8,777 bases of DNA from Clostridiales bacterium (GTDB taxonomy: Bacteria; Bacillota; Clostridia; Christensenellales; Christensenellaceae), in assembly GCA_003343685.1 (NCBI GenBank), contig QAKS01000013.1:1-8777 (forward strand), given 5' to 3'. Under the pieces are notes generated by a model, which saw only the letters and a list, made by a program, of their open reading frames with translations, was not told where the DNA came from and did not search any database. Each line of letters opens with the position of its first letter. The first letter of the stretch is position 1. Made by a program: the position numbers and the translations under genes. This document shows positions 1 to 5,387 of this stretch, piece by piece.

Positions 1-510
1 CCTGCGGATTCCAAAGAGACGGCAGCGGCGTATGAATTTGCGCTGACAAAGGCGGAAGGCCCCTGTGTTATGGCGCTGTCGCGCCAGAAACTGCCGCTGT
101 ATGAAGAGACGGGCAGGGATGCGCTCCGGGGCGGCTATATTCTGAAGGACTGCGACAAAAAGCCCGATGTGATCTTAATCGGAACCGGTTCGGAGGTAGA
201 ACTGTGCATGAATGCACAGGAGGAGCTGGCGAAGCAGGGGATTGCGGCGAGAGTCGTGTCTATGCCCTGTACCGATCTGTTTGACGAGCAGGACGAGGCA
301 TATAAAGAGAGCGTTCTGCCGGATGATGTCCGCGCGCGGGTGGCGGCGGAGGCAGGCTCCAGCTTTGGCTGGCAGAAGTATATCGGTCTGGACGGCGACA
401 CGCTGACGATCGACCATTTTGGTGCGTCTGCACCGGCAGGTATTCTGTTTAAGGAGTTTGGTTTCACAACAGATAACTTGGTGAGCAAGGCAAAGGCTCT
501 GGTAAAGTAA
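1..510 (+). CDS. tkt: Transketolase, C-terminal part (5'-truncated by window edge)
   Basis: The reading frame is open from base 1 and ends in TAA, giving 169 visible residues of a protein normally about 650-670 aa long. The product moves two-carbon ketol units between sugar phosphates in the non-oxidative pentose phosphate pathway, using thiamine diphosphate and Mg2+ in the cytoplasm. The visible part opens with a PADSKET segment followed by GPCVMALSRQKLP, which is the end of the pyrimidine-binding domain and the substrate-phosphate-binding SRQ(N)LP motif. The C-terminal domain follows, with VILIGTGSEVELC, VVSMPCTDLFDEQ, and an AEAGSSFGWQKYIG...DHFGASAPAGILFKEFGFT ending typical of transketolases. 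The first internal ATG (base 70) is not the real start, because the homology runs in from the edge. A terminator follows 9 nt after the stop. No anomaly is seen. Confidence 0.96.
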   Translation, partial: PADSKETAAAYEFALTKAEGPCVMALSRQKLPLYEETGRDALRGGYILKDCDKKPDVILIGTGSEVELCMNAQEELAKQGIAARVVSMPCTDLFDEQDEAYKESVLPDDVRARVAAEAGSSFGWQKYIGLDGDTLTIDHFGASAPAGILFKEFGFTTDNLVSKAKALVK

Positions 511-519
511 ATTCGGCGG

Positions 520-552
520 AAAAGTCCGGCGCAGCAATGCACCGGACTTTTT
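520..552 (+). terminator. Rho-independent terminator after transketolase
   Basis: A 10-bp stem (AAAAGTCCGG at 520-529 pairing with CCGGACTTTT at 542-551) encloses an inner GCA-GCAA-TGC mini-stem with a GNRA-like tetraloop. It is followed by a short T run. It lies 9 nt after the transketolase stop. The A run before the stem means it could also act weakly on the minus strand. Confidence 0.88.
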
Positions 553-578
553 GTATGCAGACAATCGCTGCGTGAAAA

Positions 579-612
579 TTCAAAAGCGTCTGCAATTGCA
601 AACGCTTTTGAA
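579..612. repeat. 11-bp inverted repeat with nested palindrome
   Basis: TTCAAAAGCGT (579-589) pairs perfectly with ACGCTTTTGAA (602-612). The 12-nt loop contains TGCAATTGCA (591-600), itself a perfect palindrome. On the minus strand the stem is followed by TTTTC, so it could be a second-line terminator for the minus-strand operon. On the plus strand there is no T run. It could also be a dyad protein-binding site. Confidence 0.6.
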
Positions 613-838
613 AATGGAGGAAAATAGAAAAATATTTAAAGCACGTCGTCATCAAGATTAATTGTTTAACTATTTATAAACTCTTTTTAATCATTATAAA
701 CCATATCAGACAAAATTTCCATACTTTTTGTAAAAAATTTTTAATATTTTTTTTGAGATTATTTCGTAAAGTTAAATAAGTTATTACAGGCTGCGCCAGA
801 AGGGTAAAAAAAGTATGTGCATTTTTGCATTGTCCGCA
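613..838. other. AT-rich intergenic spacer, no gene seen
   Basis: This is very A/T-rich spacer between the converging transketolase unit and the minus-strand operon. No open frame with a credible ribosome site and protein-like composition is present. The octamer TTATAAAC occurs at 674-681 and 694-701, a 20-bp spacing. Several A and T runs would make the DNA bent or flexible. I see no RNA gene. The -10-like TA-rich strings have no convincing -35 partner or downstream gene. Confidence 0.55.
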
Positions 839-840
839 TT

Positions 841-889
841 AAAAAAGCCGGAAAAGCGTTTTTCGATTGGAAAAACTGCTCATCCCGGC
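841..889 (-). terminator. Rho-independent terminator of the minus-strand operon
   Basis: Read on the minus strand, a GCCGG/CCGGC outer stem (885-889 with 847-851) encloses an inner AGC-GTTTTTC / GAAAAAC-GCT stem with one bulged A and a CAATC loop. It is followed by six T residues (841-846). It starts 24 nt past the stop of the lipoprotein gene. The plus-strand side is also followed by TTTTATTT, so it may be bidirectional. Confidence 0.82.
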
Positions 890-913
890 ATTTTATTTGT
901 ATTTATGTGCGGC

Positions 914-1315
914 CTAGCCGTTTTTCCGCAGGGAACCGGAGGCAACGGCATAGATTATTGTGGTGGAATTATTGCGCGGCACCTCCAAGCTGACAAGGAC
1001 AACCTGTCCCTCCGTGACGGATTCCTTCGCCAGCTGAAGTTTATCTCCGTTATTTGAGGTGACGGAAAAGCCGTCTTTTTGTAAAGCGGAGACATAGGCG
1101 TTCAGGTCGCTTTGGCTGACGCCTTGATACGTAAGAGCTGCGCGGCTGTCCGTAGACTCGCGTCCGATAATTTCACGCTCCCCGACGGCTGTATAAAGCG
1201 CCGGGATGCGGTCGCTTCCGACGGTTACAATGGTGGAGTCGGAGACGGACTGGCAGGATGCCAGTAGTATAAGAGCGGCGGCAAGAGCTGCGATGATTAG
1301 ACTCTTTCTGCGCAT
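914..1315 (-). CDS. Small secreted lipoprotein of unknown function
   Basis: 133 aa. The N-terminus is a textbook lipoprotein signal: MRRK, then a hydrophobic run of about 14 residues, then the lipobox LASC with Cys21 as the predicted lipidated residue. This leaves about 112 residues anchored outside the membrane. The mature part is hydrophilic, of mixed alpha/beta character, without further cysteines or any motif I recognise. It contains the segments PALYTAVGEREIIG and LNAYVSALQKDGFSV. The start is well supported: AGGAGG lies 7 nt before the ATG. It is the last gene of the minus-strand operon, 29 nt after the aroE-like gene and followed by a terminator. The lipobox class is clear; no function can be assigned. 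Confidence 0.85.
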   Translation of the reverse strand: MRRKSLIIAALAAALILLASCQSVSDSTIVTVGSDRIPALYTAVGEREIIGRESTDSRAALTYQGVSQSDLNAYVSALQKDGFSVTSNNGDKLQLAKESVTEGQVVLVSLEVPRNNSTTIIYAVASGSLRKNG

Positions 1316-1344
1316 AGAACAACCTCCTAAGCGATAAGACTTTG

Positions 1345-2199
1345 TTATTTCAGACCAAAAGCGGTTTTAATCGCTGCGTGCATCGTCTCCAGGGGAGCCG
1401 CATGGCCGGTCCAGAGCTCAAAAGCAATTGCCCCCTGATAGACCAGCATTCCAAGACCGTCAGCCGTTATGGCACCGTGCGCCGCAGCTTCTTTCAGAAA
1501 CGGCGTTTCCGGAAGAAATACAACATCTGCCGCAAGGGTGCCGCGTGCAACGGAAGAAAAATCGACAGCAGGCTTTGTTTCGCCGCTTCCCGGCATGCCG
1601 ATCGAAGTGGCGTTCACAATGAGATCCGTGCCGTCCGGTATTGCGGCATGCCCCTCCCATTTTTGATAGGACGCCTCGGTATTTGTCTTTTCATTCAGCA
1701 CATGGGCGAGAGACGCACCCCGTGCTTCGTTCCGATTGAATACGGTAATGTGCCCGACTCCTGCCAGCGCCAGTTCAACGCAGATGGCCCGCGCGGCGCC
1801 GCCTGCCCCCAATACGGCAATTTGCTTGCCTTCAGGCTGAAAACCCGCCTTTTGAACCGCTGTCATAAAGCCTTTGCCGTCCGTGTTGTCTCCAAAGAGC
1901 ATGTCGCCCCGGCGAACAACCGTGTTCACCGCGCCGATAATGCGGGCGGCGGGGGACAGTTCATCCAAATAGGGGAGAACACTTACCTTATGAGGCATGG
2001 TCAGATTGACGCCGCGCATGTGAAACGCTCTCATGCCCTCCATAGCCGACCCAAGGTCTTCGGCGCAGACGCGTACGGTAATATATCTGTAAAACAAACC
2101 GAGTTCACGGAAACCGGCTTCCATCATAGCAATGGTGGGGTTATCATCCACCGGATCGCCAAACACGCCTACCAGCTCCGCCCTATATTTATTTTCCAT
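1345..2199 (-). CDS. aroE: Divergent shikimate dehydrogenase-like oxidoreductase (AroE paralogue)
   Basis: 284 aa, normal family length, an NADP(H)-linked shikimate/quinate dehydrogenase fold. The catalytic residues are present: Lys71 in NLTMPHK, Asn92 in GAVNT, Asp107 in NTDGKGF, and Gln255 in GMLVYQG. The Rossmann glycine loop GAGGAARA is at 131-138 and the NADP-phosphate-binding NR at 155-156. The N-terminal substrate motif is unusual: where AroE has HSxSP, this protein reads GDPVDDNPT. Against the second AroE in this window it aligns without gaps, so the two carboxylate-binding serines become Asn20 and Thr22. It may use shikimate, quinate or another related acid. AGGAGG lies 5 nt before the ATG. 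It is the fourth gene of the minus-strand operon, 24 nt after the FucU-like gene. The family is certain, the exact substrate is not. Confidence 0.9.
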   Translation of the reverse strand: MENKYRAELVGVFGDPVDDNPTIAMMEAGFRELGLFYRYITVRVCAEDLGSAMEGMRAFHMRGVNLTMPHKVSVLPYLDELSPAARIIGAVNTVVRRGDMLFGDNTDGKGFMTAVQKAGFQPEGKQIAVLGAGGAARAICVELALAGVGHITVFNRNEARGASLAHVLNEKTNTEASYQKWEGHAAIPDGTDLIVNATSIGMPGSGETKPAVDFSSVARGTLAADVVFLPETPFLKEAAAHGAITADGLGMLVYQGAIAFELWTGHAAPLETMHAAIKTAFGLK

Positions 2200-2223
2200 C
2201 GGGGCCTCCTTTATTCACAAAAA

Positions 2224-2646
2224 CTAACAGACGCTGCCCTTTTTCAGAATAACTGTTGCAAAAGGATCTGTGTCCGACGTAACGACCACGCAGCAGGCAC
2301 AGGCACAGCGTTTTTCAAACGAGTATTTTTCCAGCTTGTCCAAACTGAAGTTTTCCGCTTCCTCGCCGGCTTTTGCGACGGCTTCCATCTCCTGCCAGAC
2401 AGGCGGGAAAAACTCCTCGTCCGAAGGTTGGAGTACGGTGGCGGACATGCCGCTGGGATCGAGAGGAAACAGCTCCAGCACATCGGCGAGAAGGGCGGGA
2501 ATACTCCTGCACTCCGTGCGGATTACGCGTTTCATATCGGCAGAGGGGAAGTTTGCGTCGGCAAAGACAATTTCATCGCCGCGTCCCATCTCCATCATGG
2601 TTTTTACAACCTCCGGCGAAAGGGAAAAGGGAATATGTTTCAACAT
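2224..2646 (-). CDS. RbsD/FucU-family protein (fucose mutarotase-like) with altered active-site positions
   Basis: 140 aa, the usual length for FucU. The N-terminal MLKHIPFSLSPEVVK and GDEIVFADANFP segments and the C-terminal VILKKG are family hallmarks. Characterised members (RbsD, FucU) interconvert the ring forms or anomers of ribose or fucose in the cytoplasm as decameric rings. Two features depart from the family. The motif normally read as MGHGDE is MGRGDE here, so the catalytic His22 is Arg (codon CGC). In the C-terminal F-Y-E-R-A region the tyrosine position is Glu111, followed by a cysteine cluster at 114, 116, 118 and 119. Asp30 is kept. No sugar transporter or kinase neighbours it, unlike rbs and fuc operons. 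AGGAG lies 7 nt before the ATG, and the gene starts 15 nt after the preceding stop. The family is certain; mutarotase activity is doubtful. Confidence 0.88.
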   Translation of the reverse strand: MLKHIPFSLSPEVVKTMMEMGRGDEIVFADANFPSADMKRVIRTECRSIPALLADVLELFPLDPSGMSATVLQPSDEEFFPPVWQEMEAVAKAGEEAENFSLDKLEKYSFEKRCACACCVVVTSDTDPFATVILKKGSVC

Positions 2647-2661
2647 GGCAGGACTCCTTTC

Positions 2662-2904
2662 CTACTGGATAAAAAGGGAATACGTCATAATCAGCATGAG
2701 GGCCGCGCCGCCTACCAAATAAATGACGGCGACAGTGGACATACCGGATTTGACGGCAATGATACCGTTTAAAATGTTCAGAATTCCAATGGCAAGAAGG
2801 CCCAGCTTCAAAAACAGAAGATTGCCGGAGGTGAAGTACAGAACGGAAAATACAACCACGGTAACGGCCATCAGAATGAGCAGGATAACGTTTATTTTTT
2901 TCAA
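2662..2904 (-). CDS. Small three-helix membrane protein, TTG start
   Basis: 80 aa, rich in Leu, Ile, Val and Gly, with three hydrophobic segments at about residues 5-26, 29-50 and 57-78. The loops are short and there is a basic KK at the N-terminus. I do not recognise a family. The frame is open far upstream, but that extension is antisense-frame shadow of the kinase gene. The likely start is the TTG at 2904, which has AGAGGT 5 nt upstream and yields MKKINVILLIL. It lies 17 nt after the kinase stop and 15 nt before the FucU-like gene, clearly within one transcription unit. It could be a membrane partner for another operon product or an unrelated small integral protein. Confidence 0.75.
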   Translation of the reverse strand: MKKINVILLILMAVTVVVFSVLYFTSGNLLFLKLGLLAIGILNILNGIIAVKSGMSTVAVIYLVGGAALMLIMTYSLFIQ

Positions 2905-2921
2905 AACAGACCTCTTTTCTG

Positions 2922-3758
2922 TTATTCTACACGCAGGACGGTGCAGGGAATTTTGCCGGACATAATATCGCGCAGCCGGTGGCGGGCATGGGCGATCATC
3001 ACGGTTGTACCCATGGAAAGCGCCTCTTTTGCAAACTGAAGCTTGGCAGAGGCCCCGTTGGAGCCGTCGCGGGAGGTGCCGTTGCAGTAGCGTATCATTT
3101 TGTCTATCTTTGCGTTGATGTCCTCGGGACTGCTGCCCACAACCGTCTCGATCAGTGTGGAGGGGTCGGACGGGTCGCGATAGATGCCCTCGGTTGAGGT
3201 GAGCAGAATGAGTTTTTCTGCGCCTACCAACTGGGTAATCACGGCGGCGGTTTCGTCGTTGTCCACGCATTCCACAATATGCCCGCCGTCTCCGTTCTGC
3301 ATCAGAGTCCGTATTTCAAACTTGCGGTTTTCCTCGCTGGAAACCGCATCGTTGTAGTTGACAATCGGGATGGCGTTCTGATTGGCCGCGCGGTAGAGCA
3401 GGTGGCGGATATGTTCGGCCTTTTCAGAATCGTTCATATGGCTGTGCTCCACTAATACCTGACGGATGGAGTATTCGGAGGGAATAAACCGACGGTACGT
3501 TTCCATCAGGATTGACTGCCCCTGTGCGGAGTAATCGGTTTTGATGTCCTCCTTGTCTCCGCGAAGCTCCCTGCCCCCGTTGCGGCGCATGTAGTCGATC
3601 CTGCCGATTTCCGCTGCGCCGCTGGTCACAAGGATCATGCCCGGCTTTAAGTCATAGCCCAGACGCGAGAATATATTATAGTCGAGATCGTTATCCTTTT
3701 CCCGCAGGAGCGCCATAGAACCGATCTTCACTATGGCGTCAAATTCAAAGTGTGACAT
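2922..3758 (-). CDS. Amino acid kinase-family protein, glutamate 5-kinase-like
   Basis: 278 aa. It has the fold signature of the amino acid kinase superfamily: VKIGS near residues 10-14, VTSGAAEIG at 44-52, VNYNDAVSSEE, NDETAAVITQLVGAEKLILLTSTEGIY, and a C-terminal GASAKLQFAKEALSMG nucleotide-binding segment. The arrangement is closest to glutamate 5-kinase (ProB), which phosphorylates glutamate at the start of proline synthesis. The GTGGMxTK motif of true ProB is replaced by a longer GTSRDGSNGASAK stretch, there is no C-terminal PUA domain, and no proA is adjacent. An unusual RELRGDKEDIKTDYSAQGQS segment follows the SGA motif. The gene is first in its operon, with its own promoter and AGAGGT before the ATG. 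Superfamily membership is secure; the substrate is open. Confidence 0.8.
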   Translation of the reverse strand: MSHFEFDAIVKIGSMALLREKDNDLDYNIFSRLGYDLKPGMILVTSGAAEIGRIDYMRRNGGRELRGDKEDIKTDYSAQGQSILMETYRRFIPSEYSIRQVLVEHSHMNDSEKAEHIRHLLYRAANQNAIPIVNYNDAVSSEENRKFEIRTLMQNGDGGHIVECVDNDETAAVITQLVGAEKLILLTSTEGIYRDPSDPSTLIETVVGSSPEDINAKIDKMIRYCNGTSRDGSNGASAKLQFAKEALSMGTTVMIAHARHRLRDIMSGKIPCTVLRVE

Positions 3759-3796
3759 TGTTCTACCTCTTTATATTGGTCATACGATTCCATATG

Positions 3797-3825
3797 ATTA
3801 TAGCAACTGCGGAAGGGTTTTGCAA
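3797..3825 (-). promoter_or_regulatory. Sigma-A promoter for the minus-strand operon
   Basis: On the minus strand, TTGCAA (3825-3820) and TATAAT (3802-3797) are separated by exactly 17 bp, placing transcription about 30 nt before the kinase ATG at 3758. The -10 box is perfect consensus and the -35 matches four of six. The start region carries a 10-bp near-repeat, CATACGATT / CATATGATT (3781-3799 on the plus strand), that could be an operator. Confidence 0.8.
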
Positions 3826-3933
3826 TATGAAGGGTTATGAGAAAAATATGGAGTACCGTTGTAAAAGAGGATATTCAGGTGGGCTTGTAGAAAAATATAT
3901 GCGGATTCCCGGGAGGGGAGCAATGCTTGAGAG

Positions 3934-3938
3934 AGGAG
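3934..3938 (+). promoter_or_regulatory. Ribosome binding site of the 29-aa ORF
   Basis: AGGAG stands 6 nt before the ATG at 3945. It is the only good ribosome site between 3759 and the ApbE coding region. This makes the small ORF the likely entry point for translation of the operon. Confidence 0.7.
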
Positions 3939-3944
3939 ACCGGT

Positions 3945-4034
3945 ATGAAGGAGTGGCAAATGCGTCTGCTGTTCGCTGTCCCCATACTTGCAGTCGTCAT
4001 ATGGCTTTTGGCAATATCGTTGGGAAATCAGTGA
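3945..4034 (+). CDS. 29-aa single-span membrane peptide, translationally coupled to apbE
   Basis: The ATG at 3945 opens a 29-codon frame that begins MKEWQMRLLF and ends ISLGNQ. One hydrophobic helix of about 19 residues (about 8-26) follows a mixed-charge N-terminus with Lys2, Glu3 and Arg7. It is preceded by AGGAG at good spacing. Its TGA (4032-4034) overlaps the GTG start of apbE (4031-4033), the classic pattern of translational coupling. It could be a small membrane subunit or a leader peptide whose translation feeds apbE. I recognise no family. The case for it being real rests on the ribosome site, the membrane-helix composition and the exact stop/start overlap. No conservation data were available. 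Confidence 0.6.
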   Translation: MKEWQMRLLFAVPILAVVIWLLAISLGNQ

Positions 4035-5047
4035 GAAGAGGGCTGGCAGCTGTGTTTGCTTTTGCCGCGCTGGTACTGTGCGGCTGCGGGCAGCAGCAGG
4101 AGCTTAACGAGAGGACGGTTTACGCGCTGGGAACGGTGTGTACCATAAGTATCTACGGTGAAGAGGCGCTGGCAGACGAGGCGGAGCAGCTGCTGTACGC
4201 GATCGATCAGGAGATGTCGTGGCGCAGGGCGGAAAGCGACATCAGTAAAATAAATGAGGGGAGTGGCGGATTTGTAGAGGTGTCGGAGGACACCTTCCGT
4301 GTGATTGCTCGTGCGCTGGAGATCGGTAAGGCAAGCGGAGGCGCCCTTGACATTACGGCGGGAGTGCTCACCAGGGAGTGGAATATTTCAGAGGATCCCC
4401 ACGTTCCCGACAGAGAAACAATCGAGAGGGGGCTGGAGCTCATCGACTATTCCCGTGTGGAGCTGGACGAGGAAACCTGCTCGGTGAAGATCGGCGAGGG
4501 GCAGTTCTTGGACGTGGGCGCTGTAGCTAAGGGCTATGCGGCAGATAGACTAACGCTGCTGTTCCGGGAGGGCGGCGTGAAGAGCGGCTTGATCAATCTG
4601 GGGGGCAACGTCTGCGTGATCGGCAAACGCCCGGACGGAAGGGGCTACAGGACTGGCATCCGAGATCCGGAGAAGGGCGAAGGGGAGAACTTTGCAGTGA
4701 TGACGGTGAAAAGCGATAAGACTATTGTGGTGTCGGGCGCTTACGAAAGGCAGTTTACGGAAAACGGCGTGACCTATCACCATATACTGGATCCAAAGAC
4801 GGGGTATCCGGCAGAATCGGATGTGCTTTCGTCGGTGATTGTGGCGGATTCGTCTATGACGGCGGACGCACTCTCAACGGCTGTATTCGTGATGGGCGCA
4901 GACAAGGGGCTGGCGCTGGCAGAGCAGACGGAAGGGGCAGAGGCTCTGGTCGTGACAAAAAGCGGAACGCTGCGTCACACAGACGGGTTATACAGCGAAT
5001 GCAGCATAGAGCTGGTGAAGGGATGTCGGTATGTTGAAGAAGGCTGA
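4031..5047 (+). CDS. apbE: FAD:protein FMN transferase (ApbE), lipoprotein
   Basis: 338 aa from the GTG start. ApbE splits FAD and attaches FMN by a phosphoester bond to Thr/Ser of target proteins, with Mg2+, on the outer side of the membrane. From GTG the N-terminus reads MRRGLAAVFAFAALVLCGCG, a lipoprotein signal with LCGC lipobox and Cys19 as likely lipid anchor. The frame is open back to 3752, but that would bury the signal under about 93 extra residues. The ATG at 4001 adds ten residues and has no ribosome site. Hallmarks include SDISKIN, SGGALDITAGVLTREW, LDVGAVAKGYAAD (about 160), GLINLGGNVCVIG, HHILDPKTGYP (about 250) and DALSTAVFVMG (about 280, metal-binding Asp/Thr). It overlaps the NusG_II gene by 17 nt. 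The enzyme assignment is firm; the flavinylated partner is not in view. Confidence 0.95.
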   Translation: MRRGLAAVFAFAALVLCGCGQQQELNERTVYALGTVCTISIYGEEALADEAEQLLYAIDQEMSWRRAESDISKINEGSGGFVEVSEDTFRVIARALEIGKASGGALDITAGVLTREWNISEDPHVPDRETIERGLELIDYSRVELDEETCSVKIGEGQFLDVGAVAKGYAADRLTLLFREGGVKSGLINLGGNVCVIGKRPDGRGYRTGIRDPEKGEGENFAVMTVKSDKTIVVSGAYERQFTENGVTYHHILDPKTGYPAESDVLSSVIVADSSMTADALSTAVFVMGADKGLALAEQTEGAEALVVTKSGTLRHTDGLYSECSIELVKGCRYVEEG

Positions 5048-5387
5048 CGTCATTCTCGCTGTGATTCTGATTCTGCTGGGCATGATTCCTCTGCTGTTTT
5101 CCATAAACGGCGGGGGCGAGGTCACGGTGAGCCATGATGGAGAGCAGGTCTACAAAGGCTCTATTGCGGAGGACCGAACCATAGAGATAGACGGAAAATA
5201 CCACAATACAGTGATTATTGAGAACGGCGGGGTACGTTTTTTGGAAAGCGACTGTCCAAACGGGGACTGCGTCCGGGCGGGAACGCATTCGAGCGGCGTT
5301 GTCGCCTGTGCTCCCAACGGGGTGATCGTCACCATAAGCGGCAGCGACGCGGATGCCGGTGGGGAGGTGGACACGGTTGCGGAGTAA
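5031..5387 (+). CDS. Membrane-anchored NusG domain II-containing protein
   Basis: 118 aa. One N-terminal membrane helix (about residues 7-25) is followed by a small extracytoplasmic beta domain, GEVTVSHDGEQVYKG to the C-terminus. The signature is C-x4-C-x12-C: Cys75 and Cys80 in ESDCPNGDC and Cys93 in VVACAPNGVIVTI, as in NusG_II proteins. Despite the name it is not a transcription factor. Such proteins sit beside Gx-transporter and ApbE genes in many Firmicutes, and related proteins are found in Listeria extracellular electron transfer loci. The molecular role is not established. The start ATG lies inside the apbE end (17-nt overlap) with a weak GAAGGGA upstream, so its translation is probably coupled to apbE. 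The gene overlaps its downstream neighbour by 11 nt. Confidence 0.88.
   Translation: MLKKADVILAVILILLGMIPLLFSINGGGEVTVSHDGEQVYKGSIAEDRTIEIDGKYHNTVIIENGGVRFLESDCPNGDCVRAGTHSSGVVACAPNGVIVTISGSDADAGGEVDTVAE
5361..5367 (+). promoter_or_regulatory. Ribosome binding site deciding the Gx-transporter TTG start
   Basis: GGGGAGG lies 9 nt before the TTG at 5377. It sits downstream of the ATG at 5353, so that ATG cannot use it. This favours the TTG start. Confidence 0.7.

Noticed and set aside
614..661. 15-codon frame starting ATGGAGGAA
   Set aside because: It has no upstream ribosome site, is too short to judge, and lies directly against the inverted repeat.
815..1057. 80-codon plus-strand frame
   Set aside because: It runs through the minus-operon terminator and into the antisense of the lipoprotein gene. 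It has no ribosome site and no protein-like pattern.
1342..2772. 476-codon plus-strand open frame
   Set aside because: It lies antisense to the aroE-like, FucU-like and small membrane genes, all with proper ribosome sites and family motifs. Its translation is rich in Arg, His, Cys and Gly with no domain, typical of a shadow frame in GC-richer coding DNA.
2905..3270. N-terminal extension of the 80-aa membrane protein
   Set aside because: The extension lies wholly inside the kinase gene in another frame and is Arg/His-rich. The TTG at 2904 has a ribosome site.
3752..4030. N-terminal extension of ApbE back to 3752
   Set aside because: It overlaps the start of the divergent kinase gene and would bury the lipoprotein signal behind 93 residues. 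The GTG at 4031 fits the signal and the coupled upstream frame.
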